Shown here piece after piece: positions 26,240 through 36,371 of a stretch of DNA of 64,000 bases. The notes beneath the pieces were generated by a model. The model made no database searches. It was not told where the DNA came from and worked only from the letters and a program-made list of their open reading frames with translations. Position 1 is the first letter of the stretch, and each line of letters opens with the position of its first letter. Origin of the DNA: Lachnospiraceae bacterium YSD2013 (GTDB lineage: Bacteria; Bacillota; Clostridia; Lachnospirales; Lachnospiraceae); NCBI GenBank assembly GCA_900100895.1, contig FMTX01000022.1:1-64000 (forward strand). Direction: 5' to 3'. A program made the position numbers and the translations under genes.

Positions 26240-26743
26240 ATGCTATCAAATGTGAATTTGGATGAAATGTCAATGGAAGAAGCAAATGCTATGGATAAAA
26301 AGTATGAAAGAAAAATAAGAATTAGAGTAACTATTCTTGCTCTAAGTGCCATTTTTATCGTGGCATTAACGATAGTTATGGCATATTGCGGCGGTGGTGA
26401 TTCCAGAGTGGTACCCTCATATGCGTTGCAATTTGGATCGCTTTCTATAGTGATAAGCCTGGTTTATTTGTTTGTTCGAATCAAATTCTACTCAGATTTA
26501 TTAAAAGATAAGTTTAAACTGCGTCAGTTCAATGATCCGGAACGAATCGAATACAAACGAAGGCTTCACGAAAAAAGCGGTGGCGATATATGGACAATAA
26601 CTTTTATAATGTCAGAATTGGTTACAGTTATCTCTGCAGAATACAGCGTCGATGCTTTTCATGCCGGTTTAATACTGGTCATGACCCATTTGCTGGTTAA
26701 AGCGATTTATTATTTTTATTATAAAAAATTCAGTAAAGAATAA
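26240..26743 (+). CDS. Small membrane protein of unknown function
   Basis: 167 residues from the ATG shown. The N-terminus is acidic, then a basic stretch (DKKYERKIRIR) leads into four hydrophobic helices (ILALSAIFIVALTIVMAYC, ALQFGSLSIVISLVYLFV, an ITFIMSELVTVI segment, and HAGLILVMTHLLVKAIYYFYY). No family is recognised. Starts at 26267 or 26291 are also possible; the last has GGAAGAAG upstream. The gene is AT-rich relative to gpmA and stands alone. Confidence 0.55.
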   Translation: MLSNVNLDEMSMEEANAMDKKYERKIRIRVTILALSAIFIVALTIVMAYCGGGDSRVVPSYALQFGSLSIVISLVYLFVRIKFYSDLLKDKFKLRQFNDPERIEYKRRLHEKSGGDIWTITFIMSELVTVISAEYSVDAFHAGLILVMTHLLVKAIYYFYYKKFSKE

Positions 26744-26825
26744 GCGCTGATAGTGACTAAAGAAACTGTGTCGTAATATGTGTTTTATGGCAAAATACGT
26801 ATTCGTAAGCAGGTAATTTTACTTG

Positions 26826-26854
26826 TTGACACAACCCTCCATGAAGTGTAATCT
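26826..26854 (+). promoter_or_regulatory. Promoter of the gene at 26893
   Basis: TTGACA, 17-base spacer, TAATCT; transcript start near 26861. Confidence 0.7.
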
Positions 26855-26892
26855 TATTTTATAAAATACAATATATGGTATGGAGGTATGTT

Positions 26893-27303
26893 ATGAAGAC
26901 TAAATTGGGTATTTCCGTAGGATTACTTGCAGCTATTACTTGCTGGTGCGGAGTGTTAAGCGGATACTTTGCAGTTCTTTTGATCGTAGGATATGTTCTT
27001 CTCAAGGAAGAAGACAGCTGGCTTAAGAACGCTGTTATCAAGGCACTTCTTGTTATGGTACTTTTTGATGTTGCTGTTGCATTCATCAATCTTATCCCTA
27101 ACGTACTCAGCTGGGTATCCACCCTTACATCGCTTTTCGGCGACACCAAGTACTTCAGCGAGATTAACAGCTTTGTAGATCTTTTCACCAAGATTATCAA
27201 CATTGCTGAGAAAGTATTCTTACTCTTCCTTGGCGTGAAGGCTCTTAAGCAGGAGACTGTTAAGGTTCCCGTTGTAGACGATTTCATCGCTAAGCACGTA
27301 TAA
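26893..27303 (+). CDS. Small integral membrane protein of unknown function
   Basis: A 136-residue hydrophobic protein. Helices lie at about residues 6-36 (ISVGLLAAITCWCGVLSGYFAV with a continuing stretch), 48-75 and 98-118, ending in a basic soluble tail (KQETVKVPVVDDFIAKHV). Codon use is like that of well-expressed genes in this genome, and promoter (TTGACA/TAATCT), GGAGG site and terminator are all strong, so it is probably abundantly made. No recognised family. Confidence 0.7.
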   Translation: MKTKLGISVGLLAAITCWCGVLSGYFAVLLIVGYVLLKEEDSWLKNAVIKALLVMVLFDVAVAFINLIPNVLSWVSTLTSLFGDTKYFSEINSFVDLFTKIINIAEKVFLLFLGVKALKQETVKVPVVDDFIAKHV

Positions 27304-27316
27304 TACGGATCATGAT

Positions 27317-27370
27317 AAAAAGGGCACCGATGCGCTTGATGCAGTAGCATTAGCGCAGGTGTCCTTTTTT
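27317..27370. terminator. Long-stem terminator between convergent genes
   Basis: AAAGG-g-CACC pairs with GGTG-t-CCTTT, with a second inner stem TGCGCT/AGCGCA, followed by TTTTTT. It serves the gene to the left and may also serve hisK on the minus strand. Confidence 0.82.
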
Positions 27371-27380
27371 GATGCGTAAA

Positions 27381-28154
27381 TTATAATCTGACGATGTCTA
27401 CGGTGTTGTCGCCGTACTCGACTCCGTTTCTTTGTAAGAAATCCGTAAGTCCCGGAATATGTTCGGGCTGACGCACAATCTTAGGAGTGTGAGCGTCGCA
27501 GCCGATGATGAAGCGGGGCTTGTACTCGGAAGCCATCTTAAAGAATCGATTGCAAGGGTACCAGCGGCCGTCTACGAAACCGTAGATGTTAACCTCGAGA
27601 GGGAGGTTTAAGTCGATGGAAGCCTCGACCAGCTTGCTCATATGACGCTTGTAGGTGTCATCGTCGCCGGTGAAGTTAATGAGGTCGGGATGTGCAAGAT
27701 ATGTAAAGAGGCCGGTCTTCATGCCTTCGATAGTGTAATCTACATAAGCTTTGAGACGTTCCTCACTATCGGTCTTGGAGCCTACGTAGAAGCCGTCGAC
27801 TTCATCCTCTACAAAGTGCTGTCCCTGGATAATATAGTCGAGGGGGAACTTGCGAAGTTCCTTGAGCAAGGGCTCAAAGTACTTGCGGGTGTATTCTACT
27901 TCGTAGCCGATGAGAATCTGTATCTGATCCTTGTATTCGTCACGAAGCTTTACAAGAGTCTCCGTATAATTGTCTAGCTCACTCATGTCCATGCGAATGC
28001 GTGACTTGAAGCCTTCGGGATAGGGCTGAGGAGTGTGGTCCGAAAAGCCGAGAATCTTGAAGCCTTCGGAAATTGCGGCTTCGATGTACTCGCGCTCACT
28101 GCCTTCCGCGTGACCGCAGCGGACGGTATGTGTATGATAATTGGCTAACATCAT
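27381..28154 (-). CDS. hisK: Histidinol-phosphatase, PHP family
   Basis: A 257-residue PHP-domain phosphoesterase. Metal ligands are visible in NYHTHTVRCGHAEG, GFSDHTPQP, GYEVEY, QGQHFV, LAHPD and GCDAHTP, the full set for the HisK/HisJ family. It hydrolyses histidinol phosphate in histidine synthesis. Two adjacent ATGs open the gene; the first is shown. It lies 5 bases after aroK on the same strand, so the two are co-transcribed. Other PHP phosphatases share the fold, so substrate is by family similarity. Confidence 0.85.
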   Translation of the reverse strand: MMLANYHTHTVRCGHAEGSEREYIEAAISEGFKILGFSDHTPQPYPEGFKSRIRMDMSELDNYTETLVKLRDEYKDQIQILIGYEVEYTRKYFEPLLKELRKFPLDYIIQGQHFVEDEVDGFYVGSKTDSEERLKAYVDYTIEGMKTGLFTYLAHPDLINFTGDDDTYKRHMSKLVEASIDLNLPLEVNIYGFVDGRWYPCNRFFKMASEYKPRFIIGCDAHTPKIVRQPEHIPGLTDFLQRNGVEYGDNTVDIVRL

Positions 28155-28159
28155 TTTCT

Positions 28160-28660
28160 TTACTGCCTTTCTAAAGCCTTGACGATGGCGTCAACCGTTT
28201 CCTCGGGCGAGAGGCCATCTTCCGTAACTGTAATGTCTGCGTATCTTTCGTAAAGCGGAATGCGCTCGTCGTAGAGGTCCTTAAGCGTCTGACCTTCCCT
28301 TAACACCACACCGCGACCTTTGATATCGTGAAGGCGACTGTTTAGCTCTTCGAAAGAAAGCTTAAGGTATACAACCTTAGCGGTCTTCTTAAGCGCATTC
28401 ATACCTGCTTCACTATACACCGCACTGCCGCCGGTTGCAATAACCGAACGCTCTGCATTTAAATTAGCGAGCACGTCACCCTCTATGGCGATGAAGCCGT
28501 CCACGCCTTCTCCCTCAATAATGTCTTTAAGTAACTTGCCCTCGCGCTCCTGAATGCATAAGTCGGAGTCGATGAAGCGAAGTCCCACTATCTTAGCCAG
28601 TATAACGCCCACCGTGCTCTTTCCCACGCCGGGCATGCCGATTAATACGATGTTGTTCAT
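28160..28660 (-). CDS. aroK: Shikimate kinase
   Basis: A 166-residue P-loop kinase: Walker A GMPGVGKST, shikimate-binding FIDSDLCIQ, the ATGGSAV turn, and a lid region with RGVVLRE. It phosphorylates shikimate in the aromatic amino acid pathway. An upstream TTG is possible but the ATG is preferred. Its only purine-rich upstream sequence, AAGGTGG, sits 12-13 bases away and belongs to an arm of the repeat family that fills the adjacent intergenic region. It forms an operon with hisK. Confidence 0.9.
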   Translation of the reverse strand: MNNIVLIGMPGVGKSTVGVILAKIVGLRFIDSDLCIQEREGKLLKDIIEGEGVDGFIAIEGDVLANLNAERSVIATGGSAVYSEAGMNALKKTAKVVYLKLSFEELNSRLHDIKGRGVVLREGQTLKDLYDERIPLYERYADITVTEDGLSPEETVDAIVKALERQ

Positions 28661-28742
28661 GATCAAAATTTGCCACCTTATAAAATAATCGACTCTGATT
28701 ATAACATAAGTTTCCCCTGTGAAGGCAGAAGATTTGAGAAAA

Positions 28743-29098
28743 ATCCCACCTTGCGGCGCAGATTAAACGCGAGGTGGGAATGATGGGAACACATCAATAG
28801 TGATAGATCCCACCTTATGAAAGAAAACTACAAAAGGTGGGAAAATAGAAGCTTCAAATTTCAAAAAGTTTCCCACCTTATGCAGAAAAAGAAAAAGAAG
28901 GTATGAAAAGTGTCATTGGTCTTTGCAAAAAAAAGCAGACCTTAAGAATAAATTGAATTAAAAGGTGGGAAAGTGAGGCGGACAGGGCGCACGGAAATTC
29001 CCACCTTATGGGGAATTGGCGCTAAAAGGTATGCATATTGCAAAATTGAATAAAAAAATAAGCCCACCTTAAGCATAATACAGATCATAAGGTGGGAA
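28743..29098. repeat. Array C: six palindromes of the TTCCCACCTT family at 64-bp period
   Basis: Units begin at 28743, 28807, 28870, 28934, 28998 and 29061 (steps 64, 63, 64, 64, 63) and are 37-38 bases long. Arms are (T/A)TCCCACCTT and AAGGTGGGAA around 17-18-base loops that do not resemble each other. Degenerate arms: units 3 and 5 share a variant right arm (AAGGTATG), and units 4 and 6 have altered left arms (AGCAGACCTT, AGCCCACCTT). A lone left arm TTGCCACCTT lies at 28670-28679 beside the aroK start. The region between aroK and proB has no gene. Confidence 0.88.
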
Positions 29099-29124
29099 TT
29101 ATTGTCCCCGGAGCAAATTATATG

Positions 29125-29154
29125 TTTACTCTTTGCACATTTTAGTGCTATACT
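29125..29154 (+). promoter_or_regulatory. Putative promoter of proBAC
   Basis: TTTACT and TATACT with an 18-base spacer, about 40 bases before proB and just after the last palindrome of array C. Confidence 0.5.
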
Positions 29155-29194
29155 ATGTTAAAGTTTTTTTAGACAATAGGAGAAAGAAAGCGTT

Positions 29195-29998
29195 ATGTGG
29201 CAGAAAAATTGTTACAGGATTGTTGTCAAGGTAGGCACATCGACCCTTACGCATGATACGGGCATGGCCAATCTTCGCAGCATTGAGGCGCTCGTGAGAG
29301 TGCTTGCGGACCTTAAGGGGTACGGACATGAAGTAATACTGGTTACTTCCGGTGCGATTTCCGTCGGAACGGCCAAGATGAGACTGCCCAAACGACCTAC
29401 GGAGCTGCGCATGAAGCAGGCGGCTGCGGCTGTCGGCCAGTGCCAGCTGATGCATCTTTACGATAAATTTTTCACCGAATACAACAGAACCGTCGCACAG
29501 ATTCTTCTTACCGACGACGATGTGGCGGACAGCCTTAAGGCAGATCACTTGAAGGGCACCTTCGAGGCACTTCTTGAGACGGGCATTATTCCGATAGTCA
29601 ATGAAAACGACTCGGTATCCTCGGCCGAAATCGAAACCGGCGTATCGAAGATTCTCGGTGATAACGATACACTTTCGGCAATAGTTGCCAAGCTTGTGGG
29701 CGCAGACCTGCTGGTGCTTCTTTCGGACATCGACGGTCTTTACGACAAGGACCCTCACAAGAACGACGACGCCAAGATTGTTCACACAGTAACCGACATT
29801 GCAAGCGTTGAATCCATGGCAGGCGGCGCAGGCACCAAGCACGGCACCGGCGGAATGGTTACCAAGCTTTCCGCGGCTAAGATTGCCACAGAGGCAGGCT
29901 GCGACATGGTCATCACCAACGGCGCAAGACCCGAAGACATCTACGACATAGTAGCGGGCAAAGAAACCGGCACGAGATTCATCTCCAAGGAGAAATAA
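29195..29998 (+). CDS. proB: Glutamate 5-kinase (short form, no PUA domain)
   Basis: A 267-residue amino acid kinase. VVKVGTSTLT is the phosphate-binding start, ILVTSGAISVG and IPIVNENDSVS line the glutamate site, and GTGGMVTKLSAAKIA is the conserved C-terminal block. The C-terminal PUA domain found in the enterobacterial enzyme is absent, which is common in Firmicutes. It catalyses the first step of proline synthesis. An AGGAG site precedes the ATG. It is the first gene of proB-proA-proC. Confidence 0.95.
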   Translation: MWQKNCYRIVVKVGTSTLTHDTGMANLRSIEALVRVLADLKGYGHEVILVTSGAISVGTAKMRLPKRPTELRMKQAAAAVGQCQLMHLYDKFFTEYNRTVAQILLTDDDVADSLKADHLKGTFEALLETGIIPIVNENDSVSSAEIETGVSKILGDNDTLSAIVAKLVGADLLVLLSDIDGLYDKDPHKNDDAKIVHTVTDIASVESMAGGAGTKHGTGGMVTKLSAAKIATEAGCDMVITNGARPEDIYDIVAGKETGTRFISKEK

Positions 29999-30000
29999 AT

Positions 30001-31263
30001 ATGACAGCACTTGAAATCCAGGGCGAAGCAGCCAAGAGAGCGTCACGCGTTCTCGCAGTAGCTTCCACCGAACTTAAGAATAAAGCGTTAAAAGCAATCG
30101 CTGCGGCTATTTCAGATAACCGTGACAGATGGCTCAAAGCCAACGCAACCGACATAGAGAATGCCAAGAAAGACGGCATGCGCGAGTCTCTTCAGGACAG
30201 ACTTTTGCTTAACGACGCCAGAGTAGACGGCATAGTTAAGTCCATCGACGAAATCATCGCGCTTAATGACCCCATCGGCGAGGTGATGGATACGGTTACC
30301 CGCCCGAACGGCCTTCACATCGAGAAGCAACGCGTTCCCATCGGTGTAATCGGCATCATTTACGAGGCAAGGCCCAACGTAACCGTTGACGCGGCAGTCC
30401 TCACACTCAAATCAGGTAACGCAACCATCCTCCGCGGCGGCAAAGAAGCCATCAACTCCAACCGCGAGGTAGTTAAGATAATGCAGGAAGCACTCGTCTC
30501 CGTAGGACTTCCCGCAGAATGCATTTCTCTTGTGCAGGACACCTCAAGAGACAGCGCTACAGAGCTTATGAACCTTACCGACTACGTGGATGTTCTCATT
30601 CCCCGCGGCGGCAAGGGACTTATCAAGAGCGTGGTACAGAATGCCAAGGTTCCGGTTATTCAGACCGGCGACGGCGTATGCCACGTATACATCGACAAGG
30701 ACGCAGACCTCGAGATGGGCGCCAAGATTTTGGATAACGCCAAGACTTCCCGTCCTTCGGTATGTAACGCTGCAGAGTGCGCCCTCGTTCACAAGGATGT
30801 GCTTGCAGACTTCATGAAGGTTGCTTACCCGATATTAAAAGAAAAACACGTGGCACTTCGCTGCGACGACGCAAGCCTTAACGCACTCGGCACCCACGCC
30901 GCAGACAGCGCAGTCACCAAGGCAACTCCCGAGGACTGGGACACCGAGTACGGCGACTTCATTCTCGCGGTTAAGACGGTAGCGGACGTTAATGAAGCCA
31001 TCGAATTCATCACCGAGCACGGCACCATGCACTCGGAAGCAATCGTAACCGAGAATGCAGCGACGGCAGCAGAATTCCTTAACAGAGTGGACGCGGCAGC
31101 AGTATACTGGAACGCTTCCACCAGATTCACCGACGGCGGAGAGTTCGGACTCGGCGCCGAAATCGGTATATCCACACAGAAGATGCACGCCCGCGGACCT
31201 ATGGGCCTTACGGAACTTACATCATACAAATATGTCGTAACAGGAAAGGGGCAGATAAGATGA
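30001..31263 (+). CDS. proA: Gamma-glutamyl phosphate reductase
   Basis: A 420-residue aldehyde-dehydrogenase-fold enzyme that reduces gamma-glutamyl phosphate to glutamate semialdehyde with NADPH. PIGVIGIIYEARPNVT, LKSGNATILRGGKEA and the catalytic-Cys region SRPSVCNAAECALVH are present, as is GEFGLGAEIGIS. It begins 2 bases after proB and overlaps proC by 4 bases. Full length. Confidence 0.96.
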   Translation: MTALEIQGEAAKRASRVLAVASTELKNKALKAIAAAISDNRDRWLKANATDIENAKKDGMRESLQDRLLLNDARVDGIVKSIDEIIALNDPIGEVMDTVTRPNGLHIEKQRVPIGVIGIIYEARPNVTVDAAVLTLKSGNATILRGGKEAINSNREVVKIMQEALVSVGLPAECISLVQDTSRDSATELMNLTDYVDVLIPRGGKGLIKSVVQNAKVPVIQTGDGVCHVYIDKDADLEMGAKILDNAKTSRPSVCNAAECALVHKDVLADFMKVAYPILKEKHVALRCDDASLNALGTHAADSAVTKATPEDWDTEYGDFILAVKTVADVNEAIEFITEHGTMHSEAIVTENAATAAEFLNRVDAAAVYWNASTRFTDGGEFGLGAEIGISTQKMHARGPMGLTELTSYKYVVTGKGQIR

Positions 31264-32060
31264 AATACGGATTTATAGGATGCGGAAACATGGGAGGCGC
31301 TCTTGCGACGGCAGTCAGCAAGGCAGTCAATTCCGCCGATGTTTTGATTTCCGACATGAATAAACAGAAAGCCGAGGACCTTGCCAAGACCATCGGCGCA
31401 ACAGCAACATCAACAGAGGAACTCGTGGCCGAGGCAGACTTTATTTTTCTCGGAGTTAAGCCTCAGTACTTAGAAAATTTAGCAAAAGAAATTAAGCCTT
31501 ACCTTGACAAAAGAACGAACCGTTTCGTCCTTGTCACCATGATTGCGGGCATGACCATCGCAGACATCAAGAACTTTACCAGAATGGACGCTCCCGTCAT
31601 AAGAATTGCACCCAACACCCCCGTTGCAATCGGCGAGGGAATCGTGCTCTACACCGGGTCCTTTGAAGTAACCGACGAGGAAAAAGAAGCCTTCGTAAGC
31701 TGCCTCTCCGAGGCAGGCCTTGTGACCGAAATTCCCGAGAATCTTCACGCAATCGGCCTTACACTCGGTGGCTGCGGCCCGGCTTTTGTAGACCTTTTCG
31801 TGGAAGCATTATCCGACGGCGCCGTAGCTTGCGGACTTCCCCGCAACCAGGCAATCGCAATCGCTTCCCAGATGGTAGTGGGCAGTGCCAAGCTGCTTCT
31901 TGAATCGGGCAAGCATCCCGGCGAATTAAAAGACGCTGTATGTTCACCCGGCGGCACCACCATTCAGGGGGTAAGAGTTCTTGAAGAGAAGGGCTTCAGA
32001 GGCGCAACAATGGACGCACTCATCGCCGCATACGAGAAGAATTTCGCTCTCAAAAAGTAG
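31260..32060 (+). CDS. proC: Pyrroline-5-carboxylate reductase
   Basis: A 266-residue enzyme for the last step of proline synthesis. The N-terminal Rossmann motif is GFIGCGNMGGAL. The C-terminal signature runs from LKDAVCSPGGTT to the ALIAAYEKN region. The start overlaps the proA stop (ATGA), so translation is coupled. A terminator follows; the promoter of eno overlaps it. Confidence 0.95.
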   Translation: MKYGFIGCGNMGGALATAVSKAVNSADVLISDMNKQKAEDLAKTIGATATSTEELVAEADFIFLGVKPQYLENLAKEIKPYLDKRTNRFVLVTMIAGMTIADIKNFTRMDAPVIRIAPNTPVAIGEGIVLYTGSFEVTDEEKEAFVSCLSEAGLVTEIPENLHAIGLTLGGCGPAFVDLFVEALSDGAVACGLPRNQAIAIASQMVVGSAKLLLESGKHPGELKDAVCSPGGTTIQGVRVLEEKGFRGATMDALIAAYEKNFALKK

Positions 32061-32065
32061 AATTT

Positions 32066-32096
32066 AAGGCTTGCATTTTCCGTGCAAGCCTTTTAT
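32066..32096 (+). terminator. Rho-independent terminator of proBAC
   Basis: A 10-bp stem AAGGCTTGCA / TGCAAGCCTT with a 7-base loop, then TTATAAT. The same bases form the promoter of eno. Confidence 0.8.
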
Positions 32097-32100
32097 AATG
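32072..32100 (+). promoter_or_regulatory. eno: Promoter of eno
   Basis: TTGCAT and TATAAT with a 17-base spacer; both hexamers lie within the proC terminator region. Confidence 0.7.
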
Positions 32101-32106
32101 TTACTC

Positions 32107-32124
32107 GGTTAGCAACAGCTAACC
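32107..32124 (+). other. 5'-terminal stem-loop of the eno mRNA
   Basis: GGTTAGC-AACA-GCTAACC, a perfect 7-bp stem with a tetraloop, starts exactly where transcription from the promoter above should begin. Such structures at the extreme 5' end protect mRNAs from 5'-end-dependent decay; here that role is inferred. Confidence 0.6.
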
Positions 32125-32148
32125 ACACACCACACACAGCGACCATAA

Positions 32149-33468
<1,320 letters not shown>

Positions 33469-33470
33469 GA

Positions 33471-33572
33471 ATCATGAATGTGTCTTTTACATTCATGATG
33501 GCGAGCATTAGCTTTAAAATGCTTGCCACGCGGAGAGTTCCGCAGTTTTTTCGGTAGTCCACGGAAAAACTG
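33471..33572 (+). other. Run of four stem-loops in the 3' region of eno
   Basis: Consecutive hairpins follow the eno stop. H1 is ATCATGAATGT/ACATTCATGAT, a perfect 11 bp. H2 is GGCGAGCATT/AATGCTTGCC with one G-T pair. H3 is GCGGA/TCCGC followed by AGTTTTTT, so a possible terminator. H4 is CAGTTTTTT/GGAAAAACTG, which would bury the T-tract of H3. A promoter-less structured 3' UTR or a small RNA is suggested. Confidence 0.6.
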
Positions 33573-33614
33573 GTTCCTTTTAACTTTGATTATCCTTCTA
33601 GATATTTAATATAG

Positions 33615-33661
33615 TGCCGCTTCTTTTGCCGCATAAGCAAGAGAGGCGGCATTTTATTTTT
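33615..33661 (+). terminator. Strong Rho-independent terminator downstream of eno
   Basis: A 15-bp stem starting TGCCGC and ending GCGGCA, with a 7-base loop, followed by TTTTATTTTT. Confidence 0.85.
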
Positions 33662-33684
33662 ATCCACAGTTTATAAATTATTTA

Positions 33685-33712
33685 TTGATTCCTGCAAAAA
33701 AAGGTATATATT
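33685..33712 (+). promoter_or_regulatory. clpB: Promoter of clpB
   Basis: TTGATT and TATATT with a 16-base spacer; the start point falls just before the CIRCE element. Confidence 0.65.
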
Positions 33713-33726
33713 AGTATTTGAAAGAA

Positions 33727-33753
33727 TTAGCACTCGGAGCTAGAGAGTGCTAA
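33727..33753 (+). promoter_or_regulatory. CIRCE operator (HrcA binding site)
   Basis: TTAGCACTC-N9-GAGTGCTAA is a perfect copy of the CIRCE inverted repeat that HrcA binds in Firmicutes. It lies just downstream of the clpB promoter, so clpB belongs to the HrcA heat-shock regulon here. Confidence 0.95.
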
Positions 33754-33785
33754 CAGGTACAAAGAAGCAAGAGAGGAGGAGCATT

Positions 33786-36371
33786 ATGAACATTTCAAAA
33801 TTCACACAAAAGTCCGCGGAAGCGGTTCAGAATACAGAGAAGATTGCAATGGAATACGGCAATCAGGAAATTGAAGAAGAACATCTTTTACTGGCACTCT
33901 TAAAGCTTGACGACAGTCTTATTCTTAAGCTTGTTGAGAAGATGGAGATTAACACGGAGCACTTTATCGACCGTGTTACGCAGGAGATTGAGAAGCGCCC
34001 GAAGGTGCAGGGGGCGAGGCCTTATATAGGAGAGTACCTTAACAAGACCCTTAACTTTGCGGAGGATGAGGCTAAGGCGATGGGGGATGACTACGTTTCG
34101 GTAGAGCATCTTTTCCTGTCTATGCTTAAGAATCCGAGCCGCGGCATGAAGACACTTTTCGGTGAGTACGGACTTACCAGAGAGCGTTTCTTAAAGGCAC
34201 TTTCGACAGTCCGTGGTAATCAGCGTGTTACCAGCGACAATCCGGAGGCTACTTACGATACTCTTAACAAGTATGGTCGTGACCTTGTGGAGATGGCCCG
34301 CGCCAATAAGATTGACCCCGTAATCGGCCGTGATACTGAGATTAGAAGCATTATACAGATTCTTTCGCGTAAGACCAAGAACAACCCTGTACTCATTGGT
34401 GAGCCCGGTGTAGGTAAGACTGCGGTTGTAGAAGGTCTTGCAAGACGTATCGTTGCAGGCGACGTACCTGCCAATCTTAAGGACAAGAAGATTTTTTCAC
34501 TGGATATCGGTTCCCTCGTAGCCGGCGCCAAGTACCGCGGTGAGTTCGAGGAAAGACTTAAGGCAGTGCTTGAGGAAGTTAAGAAGTCTGAAGGCGAGAT
34601 CATTCTTTTTATAGATGAGTTACATACTATTGTCGGCGCAGGTAAGACCGACGGCGCACTTGATGCAGGCAACATGCTTAAGCCGATGTTAGCCCGCGGT
34701 GAGCTTCACTGTATCGGTGCCACCACGCTTGATGAGTACAGAGAGTACATCGAGAAGGATGCGGCCCTCGAGCGTCGTTTCCAGCCCGTTCATGTGGATG
34801 AGCCTACGGTTGAGGATACGATTTCCATCCTTCGTGGACTTAAGGAGCGTTATGAGGTATTCCACGGCGTTAAGATTACCGACAGCGCGCTGGTAAGCGC
34901 CGCAACGCTTTCACACAGATACATTTCCGACAGATTCCTGCCCGATAAGGCCATCGACCTCGTGGATGAGGCCTGCGCACTTATTAAGACAGAGATGAAT
35001 TCCATGCCGGTTGAAATCGATGAATGCAAGCGCCGCGTGATGCAGCTTGAAATCGAGGAGACCGCGCTTAAGAACGAGACCGACAGACTCAGTCAGGACA
35101 GACTTGAGGCCCTTCGCGCAGAGTTAGCCAAAGAAAAAGAAGAGCTTGCCAACCGCATGGCTCAGTGGGAGAACGAGAAGCACTCGGTAGAGAAGCTCTC
35201 AGAACTCCGTGAGCAGATTGAAGCGGTGAACGGCGAGATTCAGATAGCCACCAGAGACGGCAACTACGAGAAGGCAGCAGAACTTTCTTACGGTAAGCTT
35301 CCCGCACTCAAGAAAGAACTTGAGACCGCCGAAGCCGAAGTCGAGAAGAAAGACTTATCTCTCGTGCATGAAGCCGTAACCGACGAAGAGATTACCAAGA
35401 TTATTTCAAGATGGACCAACATTCCGCTTAGCAAGTTAACCGAGTCCGAGCGTAACAAGACCCTTCACCTTGACGATGAACTTCACAAGACCGTTGTAGG
35501 TCAGGATGAGGCTGTCAGCAAGGTTACTGAGGCAATTATTCGTTCGAGAGCGGGTATCAAGGACCCTAATAGACCTATCGGTTCTTTCTTGTTCCTCGGC
35601 CCTACCGGTGTGGGTAAGACAGAGCTTTCAAAGGCTCTTGCAGGCGCTTTGTTTGACGATGAAGCCAACATGGTACGTATCGATATGAGTGAGTACATGG
35701 AGAAGTTCTCAGTGTCAAGACTCATCGGTGCGCCTCCCGGATACGTAGGATATGAGGAAGGCGGTCAGCTTACGGAAGCAGTCCGCAGAAAACCTTATTC
35801 GGTTGTGCTTTTCGATGAAATTGAGAAGGCTCATCCGGACGTGTTCAACGTTCTTTTGCAGGTACTTGATGACGGCCGTATTACCGATTCACTCGGCAGA
35901 ACCGTGGACTTTAAGAACACGATTCTTATTATGACCAGTAACATCGGTGCGCAGTCGCTTCTGGACGGTATCACCGCGGACGGCGAGATTTCACCGTCAG
36001 CTGAGGCTGAGGTTGATGCAATGCTGAAGGCTTCCTTCAGACCCGAGTTCCTTAACCGTCTCGATGAGATTATTATGTTCAGACCTTTGACAGAGGCCAA
36101 CATGGCTGACATCGCGAAGCTTGTTATCGCCGACCTCGGCAAGCGTCTTGAGGACAGAGAGATTAAGCTTACAGTCACCGACGACGCCCTCAAATACATC
36201 GCTCATAACGGCTACGAGCCCCAGTACGGCGCCCGCCCGCTTAAGAGATATATCCAGAAGAATGTTGAAACGGCTGTTGCGCGTCTTCTTTTGTCAGACA
36301 CACTTGCAGCGGGTGATACAATAGAGATAGGATTGGAGGATGATAAGTTATGTTGCCGAAAGACCCTGTAA
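33786..36371 (+). CDS. clpB: Chaperone disaggregase ClpB
   Basis: An 861-residue Hsp100 protein. A Clp N-terminal repeat domain (about 1-145) is followed by a first AAA+ module with Walker A GEPGVGKT. The middle coiled-coil (about 400-520, rich in Glu/Lys/Leu) distinguishes ClpB from ClpA. The second AAA+ module has GPTGVGKT. The C-terminal domain ends in the conserved [11 protein letters not shown] block. It acts with DnaK to rescue aggregated proteins. The ATG after GAGGAGG is used; an upstream in-frame start lies in the CIRCE region. Control is by HrcA. Confidence 0.95.
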   Translation: MNISKFTQKSAEAVQNTEKIAMEYGNQEIEEEHLLLALLKLDDSLILKLVEKMEINTEHFIDRVTQEIEKRPKVQGARPYIGEYLNKTLNFAEDEAKAMGDDYVSVEHLFLSMLKNPSRGMKTLFGEYGLTRERFLKALSTVRGNQRVTSDNPEATYDTLNKYGRDLVEMARANKIDPVIGRDTEIRSIIQILSRKTKNNPVLIGEPGVGKTAVVEGLARRIVAGDVPANLKDKKIFSLDIGSLVAGAKYRGEFEERLKAVLEEVKKSEGEIILFIDELHTIVGAGKTDGALDAGNMLKPMLARGELHCIGATTLDEYREYIEKDAALERRFQPVHVDEPTVEDTISILRGLKERYEVFHGVKITDSALVSAATLSHRYISDRFLPDKAIDLVDEACALIKTEMNSMPVEIDECKRRVMQLEIEETALKNETDRLSQDRLEALRAELAKEKEELANRMAQWENEKHSVEKLSELREQIEAVNGEIQIATRDGNYEKAAELSYGKLPALKKELETAEAEVEKKDLSLVHEAVTDEEITKIISRWTNIPLSKLTESERNKTLHLDDELHKTVVGQDEAVSKVTEAIIRSRAGIKDPNRPIGSFLFLGPTGVGKTELSKALAGALFDDEANMVRIDMSEYMEKFSVSRLIGAPPGYVGYEEGGQLTEAVRRKPYSVVLFDEIEKAHPDVFNVLLQVLDDGRITDSLGRTVDFKNTILIMTSNIGAQSLLDGITADGEISPSAEAEVDAMLKASFRPEFLNRLDEIIMFRPLTEANMADIAKLVIADLGKRLEDREIKLTVTDDALKYIAHNGYEPQYGARPLKRYIQKNVETAVARLLLSDTLAAGDTIEIGLEDDKLCCRKTL

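Noticed and set aside
28743-29098. CRISPR array
   Set aside because: The units are palindromes with conserved arms and variable loops rather than identical direct repeats separated by unique spacers, and no cas genes are nearby. The same applies to the arrays at 5.2, 48.7 and 57.5 kb.
33471-33572. Known riboswitch or 6S RNA after eno
   Set aside because: The stems do not match a riboswitch or 6S layout I know, and they lie downstream of eno between terminators rather than upstream of a gene.
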